DNA from: Mangrovibacter plantisponsor
GTDB taxonomy: Bacteria; Pseudomonadota; Gammaproteobacteria; Enterobacterales; Enterobacteriaceae
DNA length: 64,000 nucleotides
Assembly (NCBI RefSeq): GCF_003182475.1
Contig: NZ_QGTS01000003.1
Location: forward strand, 366,876 to 430,875
Direction of reading: 5' to 3'
Shown: positions 27,053-36,701 of the stretch, one piece after another
Position numbering within the stretch: position 1 is the first letter of the stretch
Layout of the letters: every line of letters begins with the position of its first letter
Position numbers and translations under genes: made by a program
Notes under the pieces: model-generated
The model's database searches: none
Told to the model about the DNA's origin: nothing
Seen by the model: the letters and a program-made list of their open reading frames with translations, nothing else

Positions 27053-27074
27053 TTATTTTCGCGCTTCGAAATAA
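27053..27074. promoter_or_regulatory. Candidate Mlc/NagC-type operator upstream of mlc
   Basis: TTATTTTCG-N5-CGAAATAA is a near-perfect palindrome with the TTATTT...AAATAA ends typical of Mlc and NagC sites. It lies 13-34 bases upstream of the mlc GTG, consistent with autoregulation. Confidence 0.5.
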
Positions 27075-27182
27075 TCTTCAGCGCTATGGTGAAGCACTTC
27101 AGCACTCGCCGTCAAATATTTACCCAGCCTTGTGAATTAACGCACATTTTTACTCCCGTACTGGCGAATTATTAACCCTTTT

Positions 27183-28079
27183 TTAGCCTTTGATTGATGA
27201 CAACAACAGCTTTTTGAAATGCTGTGCCGCTGAGCTCTGCTCATGATGACGTGACCAGACCAGCCACATTTCCGAAACGGCATCATGAGCATCAAGGGGA
27301 ACCCAGACCATCTCTTTCAGTTGTACCCGGCGAAATGAAGCCGGCAAAATCGACACCCCGAGACCTGCGGAAACCAGGCCAATTATCGTCATTGCTTCCC
27401 CCACTTCCTGGGTGATTTGCGGAGTCAGATCATAACGGCGCAATAACCCAAGGATTTCATCGTACAGGCCAGTCCCCACATGAGGATCAAAAAATACGAA
27501 GGGTTCTTTAGCCAGTTCGCTTAATGGGATAACTGGATGGCGGGCAAGGTGATGGTCCATAGGAAGCATCGCCAGCAATGGCTCCCGCAGAATGACCTGC
27601 CATTCGAGGGTATCCGGCAATGTGGTATTACGCATCAGGCCAAGATCCAGCGCCCCTTCACTCAAGGGTGCAATTTGTGCGCGAGTATTGATTTCAAGGG
27701 TTTGCATATGCACACCAGGATACTGGCGGCGAAACGCGGATAACGAAGCGGAAACAGATTTGATAAACGGCGCAGAAGAAGTAAAGCCCAGGCGTAGCTC
27801 ACCAATTTCCCCCAGGTGCAAACGCTCTGCCCGGGTTGCGGCCGCTTCAACCTGGATAAGAATTTGCCGCGCATCTGCCAGAAATTGTTTCCCCGCAGCA
27901 GTAAGGCTGACACTCCGGTTAGTGCGGGCCAGCAAGCGTGCACCAATCTGCTGCTCCAAAATCTGGATTTGCTGGCTCAGTGGTGGCTGGGAAATATTCA
28001 GCCGCGCAGCAGCCCGCCCAAAATGGCACTCTTCCGCAACCGCAATAAAATAGCGTAAATGGCGTAATTCGATATTCAT
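27183..28079 (-). CDS. ynfL: LysR-family regulator YnfL
   Basis: 298 residues. N-terminal winged HTH (ELRHLRYFIAVAEECHFGRAAARLNISQPPLSQQIQILE) and a C-terminal effector domain (LRLGFTSSAPF, LGVSILPASF). Orthologous by position to E. coli YnfL, divergent from ynfM, which it probably controls. No convincing RBS precedes the ATG. Effector unknown. Confidence 0.93.
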   Translation of the reverse strand: MNIELRHLRYFIAVAEECHFGRAAARLNISQPPLSQQIQILEQQIGARLLARTNRSVSLTAAGKQFLADARQILIQVEAAATRAERLHLGEIGELRLGFTSSAPFIKSVSASLSAFRRQYPGVHMQTLEINTRAQIAPLSEGALDLGLMRNTTLPDTLEWQVILREPLLAMLPMDHHLARHPVIPLSELAKEPFVFFDPHVGTGLYDEILGLLRRYDLTPQITQEVGEAMTIIGLVSAGLGVSILPASFRRVQLKEMVWVPLDAHDAVSEMWLVWSRHHEQSSAAQHFKKLLLSSIKG

Positions 28080-28203
28080 ATTTTATAAATATTATTTGAG
28101 ATTATTAATATATTAGACAGAATAATCGAAAATTCCTACCCTACACCAAGTGGTTACCCCGTCCCATTGAATGCGGGGGAAGAGAGAAAAATTAGGGATT
28201 CGT

Positions 28204-29460
28204 GTGAGCCGTACAACCATCGTCACCTCTGCACCGGACAGAGTTATTGACGGTAACCCCTCTGAAGCACCGGTAAGTTCTGAGTTTATCAAACGTGGTA
28301 CTCCCCAGTTTATGCGTGTGACCCTTGCCCTGTTTACCGCAGGCCTGGCCACTTTCGCATTGCTCTATTGTGTACAACCGATTTTGCCGATTTTATCCCA
28401 TGAATTTGGCATTTCAGCTGCCAGCGCCAGTATTTCACTGTCTATGTCCACCGGTTTGCTGGCAATTGGTTTGCTGTTTACCGGACCACTTTCAGACGCC
28501 ATTGGGCGCAAACCCATTATGGTTGCAGCGCTCCTGCTGGCGGCGGCTTGTACCATCCTTGCAACGGTTATGCCCACCTGGCAAGGGATCCTGATTATGC
28601 GCGCACTGACAGGCCTGGCGCTCAGTGGTGTTGCCGCAGTAGGGATGACTTACCTCAGTGAGGAAATACACCCAAGCGTAGTGGCATTTTCCATGGGGCT
28701 GTATATTAGCGGGAACTCAATTGGTGGCATGAGTGGCCGCCTGATTACCGGTGTGGTAACGGACTTATTCTCCTGGCGTATCGCCATGGGTTTCATTGGT
28801 TGTTTTGCGCTGGCTTCCGCTTTTATGTTCTGGCGCATTTTGCCTGCTTCACGTCACTTTCGCCCTGCTTCATTGCGCCCGAAAACGCTGCTGATTAACT
28901 TCCGCCTGCACTGGCGGGATGATGGCCTGCCGCTGCTGTTTGCCACAGGTTTTTTATTAATGGGCGCGTTTGTCACATTATTTAACTATATTGGCTACCG
29001 TCTGATGTCTGCGCCCTGGTTCCTGAGCCAGGCCGTGGTTGGGTTGTTGTCTGTGGTTTACCTGACCGGGACCTGGAGCTCCCCCAGAGCGGGAGCGATG
29101 ACCAATAAATATGGCCGTGGGCCAGTCATGATTTTATTCACAGCAATTATGCTGTGTGGCGTGCTTATCACGTTATTCAATAATCTGTGGGCAATATTTG
29201 TTGGCATGCTGTTGTTCTCGGCCGGGTTCTTTGCCGCTCACGCGGTTGCCAGCGGCTGGATTGGGCAACGCGCCCGCCGGGCCAAAGGCCAGGCATCATC
29301 ATTGTACCTGTTCAGTTATTATCTGGGTTCCAGCCTGGCAGGCACCTTAGGTGGTGTTTTCTGGCATAACGCCGGTTGGCCGGGTGTTGCCAGCTTTATC
29401 GCCCTGTTACTTTGCCTGGCACTGTGTACCGGGGCCCGGTTACATTTCAAAGCACACTAG
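28204..29460 (+). CDS. ynfM: Major facilitator superfamily transporter YnfM
   Basis: 418 residues from the GTG at 28204, which gives VSRTTIV, matching the MSRTT start of E. coli YnfM, with TAGGG six bases upstream; the longer frame from 28171 is unlikely. Twelve hydrophobic segments; MFS signatures FTGPLSDAIGRKP between TM2 and TM3, and SPRAGAMTNKYGRGP. E. coli YnfM has been linked to arabinose efflux and acid adaptation. Divergent from ynfL. Confidence 0.94.
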   Translation: MSRTTIVTSAPDRVIDGNPSEAPVSSEFIKRGTPQFMRVTLALFTAGLATFALLYCVQPILPILSHEFGISAASASISLSMSTGLLAIGLLFTGPLSDAIGRKPIMVAALLLAAACTILATVMPTWQGILIMRALTGLALSGVAAVGMTYLSEEIHPSVVAFSMGLYISGNSIGGMSGRLITGVVTDLFSWRIAMGFIGCFALASAFMFWRILPASRHFRPASLRPKTLLINFRLHWRDDGLPLLFATGFLLMGAFVTLFNYIGYRLMSAPWFLSQAVVGLLSVVYLTGTWSSPRAGAMTNKYGRGPVMILFTAIMLCGVLITLFNNLWAIFVGMLLFSAGFFAAHAVASGWIGQRARRAKGQASSLYLFSYYLGSSLAGTLGGVFWHNAGWPGVASFIALLLCLALCTGARLHFKAH

Positions 29461-29468
29461 AACAATAA

Positions 29469-29514
29469 GCCTCTTATTTATGGCATGCCTAACCAGGCAG
29501 CCTGGATAAGAGGC
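29469..29514. terminator. Branched stem-loop after ynfM
   Basis: Outer arms GCCTCTTAT/ATAAGAGGC enclose an inner CCAGGC/CCTGG hairpin, starting 9 bp after the ynfM stop. No long U tract. Confidence 0.4.
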
Positions 29515-29670
29515 GGTAAATATATACCGTTTGTACGCCATGCCTGAAATCCTCAGGCTATTTTCCTTGTCAACGTTTTACTGCCATCTGCAGAGCCTTA
29601 TTCACTTGCATGCAATATTTGTGTTATTGATGCGTTATCTGATTCGTTAATCTGAAAATAAGGTCTGAGA

Positions 29671-31149
29671 ATGCCCAACGCATACCAGCAACTTACTCAT
29701 CGCTTCCAGCGGCTATCCCGCTTTGCACACCTCGGTGCTATTGCCGGCTGGGATATGCAGGCCATGATGCCACCGAAAGGTGCCGCCGCCCGCGGTGAAG
29801 CCCTGGCAGAGCTTCGTTTATTGCGCCACCAGTTACTGACCGAACCTGTTGTGGGTGACTGGATCGCCGAAGCAAAAACATTACCCCTAAGTAGTAGCGA
29901 GCAGGCTAACCTGCACGAAATAACCCGGCAATACACACTGGCTACCGTGTTACCCGGGAATCTGGTTGAAGCGCAGTCACTTGCCGGTAGCCGCTGCGAA
30001 CACGCCTGGCGCACCTTACGGGCCAGTAATGACTGGGCCAGTTTTGAGCCACTGTTAAAAGAAGTGGTCAGCCTGGCCCGGGAAGAAGCTACGTTGCGCG
30101 CGGAAGCAACTGGTGTGTCTCGTTACGATGCATTACTGAATCTGTACGAACCAGGTATGAACAGCGCCAAACTCGATACGTTGTTTGGATCAGTAAAAAC
30201 CTGGCTGCCAGACCTGATTCAGGAAATTATGGCGCGCCAGGCCCGTTACCCTCTGGTTACCCCGCAAGGCCCGTTTTCCACTTCGTTACAACGGGAAACA
30301 GGCCTGGATGTAATGAAAGTGTTGGGCTTTGATTTTGAGGCTGGCCGGCTGGACATCAGTGCGCATCCGTTCTGTGGCGGTGTGCCGGATGATGTACGAA
30401 TCACCACAAGATACAGCGAAGATGACTTGTTCAGTGCCCTGTTTGGGGTGATCCATGAAACCGGTCATGCACGCTATGAGCAAAATTTGCCTCGTGAATG
30501 GCGGGGGCAGCCGGTTGCTGAAGCGCGTTCTATGGGTATCCATGAGTCGCAAAGCCTTTTTTTTGAAATGCAGGTTGGCCGCCACCCTCTGTTTTTAAAA
30601 CAGCTGCGCACCCTGGTTTTACAGCATTTTCCTCAACAACCAGCGCTTGAAGAAGATAATTTCATTGCCTGGAACCACCGTGTTACTCCCGGGTTGATTC
30701 GCGTTGATGCCGATGAGGTGACTTACCCGGCACATGTTATTTTGCGCTACGAGATAGAACGCGCGTTGGTGGAAGGTAATATTGAGGTCGGTGACATTCC
30801 TGATTTGTGGAATGAGAAAATGCAGGCATCACTGGGGCTTTCCACTCAGAATAATTACCGTGACGGTTGTATGCAGGATATTCACTGGACTGATGGTAGT
30901 TTTGGGTACTTTCCTACCTACACATTAGGTGCTATGTACGCAGCGCAGTTTATGGCGACAATCCGCCAGAAAATGGATACAGATGAGATTATCCACACAG
31001 GTGATCTGACACCTGTATTTAACTGGCTGAATAGTAACATTTGGAATAAAGGTAGCCTGCTGGCAACAGATGAATTAGTAAAACAAGCGACGGGTGAGTC
31101 ACTTAACCCTGACCATTTCCGCCAACACTTGATTACGCGTTATTTATAA
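29671..31149 (+). CDS. M32-family carboxypeptidase (carboxypeptidase Taq type)
   Basis: 492 residues. Zinc metallocarboxypeptidase; the HExxH motif is in VIHETGHARYEQNLP near residue 260, with other family blocks SMGIHESQSLFFEMQVGR (the conserved HES motif), TYPAHVILRYEIERAL and NYRDGCMQDIHWTDGSFGYFPTYTLG. No signal peptide, so cytosolic. RBS AAGG eight bases before the ATG. Not present at this site in E. coli, where ynfM is followed by asr. Ends in a very strong terminator. Confidence 0.95.
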   Translation: MPNAYQQLTHRFQRLSRFAHLGAIAGWDMQAMMPPKGAAARGEALAELRLLRHQLLTEPVVGDWIAEAKTLPLSSSEQANLHEITRQYTLATVLPGNLVEAQSLAGSRCEHAWRTLRASNDWASFEPLLKEVVSLAREEATLRAEATGVSRYDALLNLYEPGMNSAKLDTLFGSVKTWLPDLIQEIMARQARYPLVTPQGPFSTSLQRETGLDVMKVLGFDFEAGRLDISAHPFCGGVPDDVRITTRYSEDDLFSALFGVIHETGHARYEQNLPREWRGQPVAEARSMGIHESQSLFFEMQVGRHPLFLKQLRTLVLQHFPQQPALEEDNFIAWNHRVTPGLIRVDADEVTYPAHVILRYEIERALVEGNIEVGDIPDLWNEKMQASLGLSTQNNYRDGCMQDIHWTDGSFGYFPTYTLGAMYAAQFMATIRQKMDTDEIIHTGDLTPVFNWLNSNIWNKGSLLATDELVKQATGESLNPDHFRQHLITRYL

Positions 31150-31160
31150 CTACCATACCG

Positions 31161-31180
31161 GAGGTGCTTAATTGCACCTC
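31161..31180 (+). terminator. Stem-loop downstream of M32 gene
   Basis: GAGGTGC/GCACCTC arms with a 6-nt loop, 11 bp after the stop and just before the main terminator. Confidence 0.45.
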
Positions 31181-31189
31181 AGATTGATG

Positions 31190-31225
31190 AAAAAGAAGGA
31201 AAAAGCGTGGTTTTTCCTTCTTTTT
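31190..31225 (+). terminator. Strong rho-independent terminator
   Basis: Perfect 15-bp arms AAAAAGAAGGAAAAA/TTTTTCCTTCTTTTT with a 6-nt GCGTGG loop. The A/T outer ends give a terminator on either strand, so it may also serve the converging acetyltransferase gene. Confidence 0.88.
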
Positions 31226-31350
31226 AGTTAGCAGCCGAAAATCAATAAATTGATTTTCCTGGTTTTTTATTGGGTTACATCCTCTCGTACTGTGCGGACA
31301 TGAGGTTTGTCATCAGGCTCACCTCTTCTTATTTTCTTTTCGGCAAAGCC

Positions 31351-31827
31351 TCAATTCTTAATATTCTTGCTCATGTTGATTCCCGTCACTCCAAAACCGA
31401 CTGCCTCATAGACATGCCGGGCACGCTCGTTGTCGCCAGCCACGCGAAGCCTGATCTCTGCAAACCCCTGCGTCTGCATCTCATGCTCAAATTCCCAAAG
31501 CGTATGTTTCCCCAACCCCTGCCCCTGGCAAGTGTCGAAGATGTAAAAATCATAAATGTAAACAGAGCGCATAATGGCATCAGGTTTATACCACAAGTAC
31601 CCAATATGCTTTTCTGAATCACCTGAGTGAGAAATTAAACATACCAACACATGGCCCGGCGTTTTTACTCCGCCAGGCAGGCTTTCAGCTATTTCTTTCC
31701 TGGCTCTGGCAAGAGCGTCATCAGGAGTAAGTTTATAATTTTCTGTAATCTCGCGAGTGTAATCAGTAATAAAGTATTCCAGATAGCCCGGATACTCATC
31801 CTCCCACATTGGGCGAAATGTAATCAT
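31351..31827 (-). CDS. GNAT-family N-acetyltransferase
   Basis: 158 residues. C-terminal GNAT motifs: YIFDTCQGQGLGKHTLWEFEHEM (acetyl-CoA loop QGxGxG) and LRVAGDNERARHVYEAVGFGVTG. The N-terminus ITFRPMWEDEYPGYLEYFITDYTREI resembles acetyltransferases of the YnaD/RimI-like group with unknown substrate. AAGG seven bases upstream of the ATG. Stands alone between the M32 gene and the ROK locus. Confidence 0.85.
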   Translation of the reverse strand: MITFRPMWEDEYPGYLEYFITDYTREITENYKLTPDDALARARKEIAESLPGGVKTPGHVLVCLISHSGDSEKHIGYLWYKPDAIMRSVYIYDFYIFDTCQGQGLGKHTLWEFEHEMQTQGFAEIRLRVAGDNERARHVYEAVGFGVTGINMSKNIKN

Positions 31828-32045
31828 CAGTTAACCTTGGGTAAATAACTATTTCATTCGCTATAAGACCAACAAAGATAAACCTTTTTTTTCACTTTGT
31901 CAGTACACCAGTTTTAGGTAGCCCACGGTAATAAAACACACTAGCTGAAACCTGTTCGCCTTGATAACATATTACTAAAGCCCCCCTGCTGATTGCCACT
32001 GAACATGCTCTATGTTACCAGTCCATATCCCGCTAAAAAATCGAA

Positions 32046-33248
32046 CTAGCACTGAAATGAAGATAAATTCTCCTCAACATATAACCAGGCAATTCCCATG
32101 ATTTGTTCCTGCCGGGTCAAACGCCCAAACTGAATATTTGTTTCATTTCTTTTAACATTATTTTTGGGATCAAAAGGATTGCCATTCACATGCCGGGTAA
32201 TCATTTCCAGCCATTCATTGCCAAACTGGCAACTTGCGCCATAAAACCAAATCTGGTTAATATTTAATATATTAAGAAAATTATACAAGCTGAGCCCTAT
32301 GGCATTTGCACCATCCTCAATAATCCCCCTGACCACTGGATCTTTATTACGCCATAGTTCAGTCAATATATCTGTATTGATATTTTCAACCTCACCAGAC
32401 GATAAGCCACAACTACGCTTCATACTTATTCTTACCTGTTTTTTAATTGCGCTAAGTGAGGCTACTGTTTCAAGGCAACCATAACGACCACAACTACAGG
32501 CTTTTCCATCCGGATCTACTATAGTATGACCTATTTGGCCACTTCCATACAGACTACCGCGATAGATAGTATTATTAATAATAAATGATGAGCCAATACC
32601 ATAATCGACATTAATTACACAAATATCTTTATTTTCATTATGACCTTGCCATTTTTCGGCTAATGCCAGCATCACACAGTCATTATCAACTATGACCGGG
32701 CATTTTAACCTGTTTTCAAGAATATATTTAACTTCAACAGATTCTCGCCATGGAGCCTGAGGCATATATTGTGAAACACCAGTTTCAGGGTCTACCTGCC
32801 CATGCATTGCAATAGCAAGCCTGACCTTTTTATTGGGGAATTTTTTCTGGCAATCTATGTACCTCTGCGCAATTACATCTAACAATACTGCCGGGCCGGG
32901 CATTGACACCCATTCACAGGTCAACTCACTGACAGGTACTATCTGATGATCAACTAACTGACTTTCAATTGTGGTTGGTGTCACGTTAAGACACAGTGTC
33001 ATAGGGTTCGTTTCCGGGAGGAGATAACTACCACTACTAATTCCCCGGTTGCTCAGGTTCTTATCTGAATGAGAAAGCTGCCCCTCAACGATAAGTTCTT
33101 CCAATATATTGGTAACGGCTGGAATTGACAGGCCAGTGTTTTTTGCCACCTGCGACTTTGTGACTCTTTTTTCTCTCCAGACCAGAGACATAATGAGCTC
33201 TTTATTGAGTTGCCGCATTCTGAAGTTATTAAGCCCAACATGAATCAT
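32046..33248 (-). CDS. ROK-family transcriptional repressor of adjacent sugar locus
   Basis: 400 residues, same architecture as Mlc/NagC but only distantly similar to the mlc product in this window. N-terminal winged HTH (TKSQVAKNTGLSIPAVTNILEELI, about 30-53), then the ROK fold with LAIAMHGQVDP, VIVDNDCVMLALAEKW, NVDYGIGSSFIINN and the zinc motif ACSCGRYGCLE. GGGAG eight bases before the ATG. It diverges from the DUF5107 gene with 114 bp between starts, so it very probably controls that operon and itself. The gene is visibly AT-richer than the ynf and pnt genes. Confidence 0.9.
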   Translation of the reverse strand: MIHVGLNNFRMRQLNKELIMSLVWREKRVTKSQVAKNTGLSIPAVTNILEELIVEGQLSHSDKNLSNRGISSGSYLLPETNPMTLCLNVTPTTIESQLVDHQIVPVSELTCEWVSMPGPAVLLDVIAQRYIDCQKKFPNKKVRLAIAMHGQVDPETGVSQYMPQAPWRESVEVKYILENRLKCPVIVDNDCVMLALAEKWQGHNENKDICVINVDYGIGSSFIINNTIYRGSLYGSGQIGHTIVDPDGKACSCGRYGCLETVASLSAIKKQVRISMKRSCGLSSGEVENINTDILTELWRNKDPVVRGIIEDGANAIGLSLYNFLNILNINQIWFYGASCQFGNEWLEMITRHVNGNPFDPKNNVKRNETNIQFGRLTRQEQIMGIAWLYVEENLSSFQC

Positions 33249-33261
33249 TCAGTAAACTCCC

Positions 33262-33300
33262 TTTAGTATAATCCGTGATCATTCAGGATTACGTACTAAA
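33262..33300. promoter_or_regulatory. Imperfect inverted repeat, candidate ROK operator
   Basis: TTTAGTA-TAATCC ... GGATTA-CG-TACTAAA: 13 paired bases with a 2-nt bulge, arms separated by 11 nt that contain the small palindrome TGATCA. It lies in the 114-bp region between the ROK gene and the DUF5107 gene, close to the ROK start codon. Confidence 0.5.
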
Positions 33301-33362
33301 AAATTGTGTCTAGAGTGCAATTATACGATAGATAACTTACATTTTTTAGTGGAGAGTTAAAA

Positions 33363-36300
33363 ATGTACAGCAAAGTCAGTGTCAAGCAAGAAACGATTAC
33401 ATTGCCTACATGGACTACTGATACAGAAGATCCTAACCCAATGTTTCTTGAAAAAAGGGTTTATCAGGGATCATCTGGTGCCGTATATCCTTATGGTGTG
33501 ATTGATACGATCACCGGCAATTATGAAGAAAAAGAATATCAGGCTATCTGGATCGAAAATGACTTTATTCGGGTAATGCTCCTGCCTGAATTAGGAGGGC
33601 GTATTCATCGTGCCTATGACAAAGTGATGCAACGTGACTTTGTTTACTATAACGAAGTTATCAAACCTGCTTTGGTTGGTTTGGTAGGCCCCTGGATTTC
33701 TGGCGGTATTGAATTTAACTGGCCGCAACACCACAGGCCAACAACGTTTATGCCTGTAGATGTAAATATCCAGCAGCATGACAGTGGTGCAGCAACTGTT
33801 TGGCTGGGTGAACTTGAGCCCATGCGTGGCTTACAGGTTATGACCGGTTTTAAGTTATATCCTGAAAAAGCGCTTATCGAAATCACTGGTAAGATATTTA
33901 ACCCAAACTCGACACCGCGCCATTTCTTATGGTGGGCAAATCCTGCAGTTAAAGGTGGTGACGGCCACCAGAGTGTCTTTCCCCCGGATGTAACTGCTGT
34001 GTTTGACCATGGGCGCAGGGCTGTTTCCTCTTTCCCAATAGCACATGGTGAATATTACAAAGTTGATTATTCAGCTGGTGTGGACATCTCCCGCTATAAA
34101 AATATCCCGGTACCAACGTCCTATATGGCCGATAAGTCTGACTATGACTTTGTTGGCGCCTGGCATCATGGTGAGAATGGTGGTCTGTTACATATTGCTG
34201 ACCATCATGTATCACCCGGAAAGAAACAATGGACCTGGGGATATGGCGACTTTGGCCAGGCATGGGATCGTAATCTGACCGATAAAAACGGCCCTTATAT
34301 TGAATTAATGACCGGTGTATTTACCGATAACCAACCTGATTTTACCTGGCTTGCACCTTTTGAAGAGAAAGTATTTGTGCAGAATTTTCTGCCTTACAGC
34401 CAGTTGGGAACATTACAGAATGCCAGCACATCTGCCGCTATTAAACTTGAACGGGATAGTACCTCCATACAAATTGGGGTATATGCCATTGAGCCTTTAC
34501 ACCATGTAAAACTGGAGCTTCGGGGTGATAAACAAGTTTTGTGGAGCACCCCTCTGACGCTGGAACCAGCACAGGCATGGTTACAAAAGGTCAGTGAATT
34601 ATATCCGGAACGCCTGACACTGGCACTGGTAGGCGAAGACGGCCAGGATATTCTTTCTTACCTTGAACATATTCCCAAAGAGACGCCACTCCCTTCACCA
34701 GCAACTGCCCCTGCACTCCCTGCAGAGTTGAAAAATTGTGATGAGCTGTTCTTCATTGGTCAGCATCTTGAACAGTACCTCAATGCCAGCCGTTCTCCTT
34801 ACGATTACTACCTGCGGGCACTGGATATTGACCCGTATGATTATCGCTGCAATGTTGCCCTGGCAACACTGGAATATAACCGGGCTAACTGGAAAGAAGC
34901 TGAAAGCTATGCAAAAAGTGCACTACAACGCGCGCACAAACTGAACAAAAACCCGCAATCAGGTGAAGCCAGCCATATTCTGGCTTGTGCTCAGGAGAAG
35001 CAAGGGCGGCTGAAAGAGGCATATGACAATTATTTCAAATCCAGTTGGAGCGCCGACTGCCGTGATACAGCATTTTATCACCTGGCCCGCCTTGAACTCA
35101 TTGCTGGTAATAAATCTAAAGCCCTTAGTTTCTGCAAGCAAAGCCTGCGCTTTAACGGCTCTAATAACCTGGCAATGGCACTTTGCGCCCTTCTTCAGGC
35201 ACAAACCGGGAAACAGGAATCCGCGCTGCAATATATTGACAGCAATCTGGTCGACTACCCACTGAGTTATGCGTTGCATTATGCCCATTACGCAATTACA
35301 CAGAGCCCGGCGTCTCTGAATACGCTGGCGACAATTGCCAATGACCGCGGGACTAATTCCTCGGTTCTCGCAGGCTGGCTGGTGACTCTGGGTATGTCAA
35401 CAGAAGCGTTGTCTATTCTGACGTTGCTGGATAACCAGGAAACCCTGCCATTACTCTGGCGTGCCGCACTAACACGAAACAAAGATGAACAGCACCAGCT
35501 TATTACCCGGGCAAAAAACAATTTTGCATTAAAAGTACGTTTCCCCAACCTTATTGAAGAAGTCAACATGCTGCATAACCTGCAGGATTACGGCTTTGCT
35601 CAATATTTACTGGGCTGTTTCCACTACAGTAAAAAGCGTTATGACGAAGCGGTAAGTTGCTGGTCATTCGCTGTTGAAAAAATGCCCGACTTTGCACCAG
35701 TCCACCGTTTGTTAGGCATATGGGCATGGAATAAACGCGGCGACTTTAAACAGGCAGAAGCTTCGTTGCAGCGGGCCATCGTTCTGGAACCCAACAATGC
35801 ACGTCTGCTATTTGAACGCGATTATCTTTACAAGATTACCGGTCAAACCCCCACATTGCGATTACAGGCACTCAACGGGAAAATTGATGTTGCCTTGATG
35901 CGTGATGACCTTACAGCTGAGCTGTTGAATATGTGGAATATTCAGGGCGAGATAGCTCTTGCTGCAAAAACGCTGGCAGAGAGAGACTTTCACCCCTGGG
36001 AAGGGGGTGAAGGCCGAATAACCGGGCAGTATTTGATCAATAAGCAACGCCAGGCCATTGCCGCCATTCAGCAAGGGCAATTTAATGACGCACGCGAATT
36101 ACTGACATCAGCATTAACCTATCCGTTAAATCTTGGCGAGGGACGTCTGGCAGGACAAAGTGATAATGATATCTGGTATCTACTGGGTTGGTGTGCTGAA
36201 CAACAAGGGGAAACTCACCAGGCAGAAAGAGAGTATCAGGAAGCAATTAAAGGTGGCTCAAGCCTTGACGCAGGACGCTATTATAATGATCAACCCGTTG

Positions 36301-36638
36301 ATTATCTGTTTTATCAGGCACTGGCTTTCAAAAAAACAGGCCAGCCACATAAAGCTGAGCAGATGTTCAGAAGCTTTATTAACTGGTCTGATAAACATTG
36401 CAATGATGAAGTGACAAGTGACTTCTTTGCTGTATCACTGCCAGATTTAGTTGTTCTGGATAGTGACCAGAAATCACTTCACTTACAACATTGCCTGTTT
36501 GTCAGTGCTCTGGGGTATTTAGGGCTGAATGAACATGAGAAATTCAAAAAATGTATTACTAAACTTCTTGAAATAAACCCTGCTCATGACAAGGCGCATT
36601 TAATTAATATCGCCCGCGAAGCAAATATTTATAATTAA
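33363..36638 (+). CDS. DUF5107 domain protein with C-terminal TPR repeats
   Basis: 1091 residues, no signal peptide or membrane segment, so probably cytosolic. The N-terminal third (about 1-350) is DUF5107: LLPELGGRIHRAYDK (residues 73-87), GGIEFNWPQHHRPT (114-127), WWANPAV, then GPYIELMTGVFTDNQPDFTWL. The PELGGRI element resembles galactose-mutarotase-like beta-sandwiches of carbohydrate-active proteins. From about 470 onward it is alpha-helical with TPR-type repeats (ALDIDPYDYRCNVALATLEYNR, KKRYDEAVSCWSFAVEKMPDF, QAEASLQRAIVLEPNNARLL). RBS GGAGAG. First gene of an operon with a sugar porter and an aldose epimerase. Enzymatic activity on a sugar or glycoside is inferred; no reaction can be assigned from sequence alone. 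Confidence 0.85.
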   Translation: MYSKVSVKQETITLPTWTTDTEDPNPMFLEKRVYQGSSGAVYPYGVIDTITGNYEEKEYQAIWIENDFIRVMLLPELGGRIHRAYDKVMQRDFVYYNEVIKPALVGLVGPWISGGIEFNWPQHHRPTTFMPVDVNIQQHDSGAATVWLGELEPMRGLQVMTGFKLYPEKALIEITGKIFNPNSTPRHFLWWANPAVKGGDGHQSVFPPDVTAVFDHGRRAVSSFPIAHGEYYKVDYSAGVDISRYKNIPVPTSYMADKSDYDFVGAWHHGENGGLLHIADHHVSPGKKQWTWGYGDFGQAWDRNLTDKNGPYIELMTGVFTDNQPDFTWLAPFEEKVFVQNFLPYSQLGTLQNASTSAAIKLERDSTSIQIGVYAIEPLHHVKLELRGDKQVLWSTPLTLEPAQAWLQKVSELYPERLTLALVGEDGQDILSYLEHIPKETPLPSPATAPALPAELKNCDELFFIGQHLEQYLNASRSPYDYYLRALDIDPYDYRCNVALATLEYNRANWKEAESYAKSALQRAHKLNKNPQSGEASHILACAQEKQGRLKEAYDNYFKSSWSADCRDTAFYHLARLELIAGNKSKALSFCKQSLRFNGSNNLAMALCALLQAQTGKQESALQYIDSNLVDYPLSYALHYAHYAITQSPASLNTLATIANDRGTNSSVLAGWLVTLGMSTEALSILTLLDNQETLPLLWRAALTRNKDEQHQLITRAKNNFALKVRFPNLIEEVNMLHNLQDYGFAQYLLGCFHYSKKRYDEAVSCWSFAVEKMPDFAPVHRLLGIWAWNKRGDFKQAEASLQRAIVLEPNNARLLFERDYLYKITGQTPTLRLQALNGKIDVALMRDDLTAELLNMWNIQGEIALAAKTLAERDFHPWEGGEGRITGQYLINKQRQAIAAIQQGQFNDARELLTSALTYPLNLGEGRLAGQSDNDIWYLLGWCAEQQGETHQAEREYQEAIKGGSSLDAGRYYNDQPVDYLFYQALAFKKTGQPHKAEQMFRSFINWSDKHCNDEVTSDFFAVSLPDLVVLDSDQKSLHLQHCLFVSALGYLGLNEHEKFKKCITKLLEINPAHDKAHLINIAREANIYN

Positions 36639-36643
36639 TTACG

Positions 36644-36669
36644 AATAAGAGGGAAATCCCCCTCTTATT
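36644..36669 (+). terminator. Intercistronic stem-loop DUF5107-MFS
   Basis: AATAAGAGGG/CCCTCTTATT arms with a 6-nt loop in the gap between the two genes. It could set the ratio of the large enzyme-like protein to the transporter. Confidence 0.55.
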
Positions 36670-36701
36670 TCCACAATACAGTTAAATTCAGAGGAATGGA
36701 T

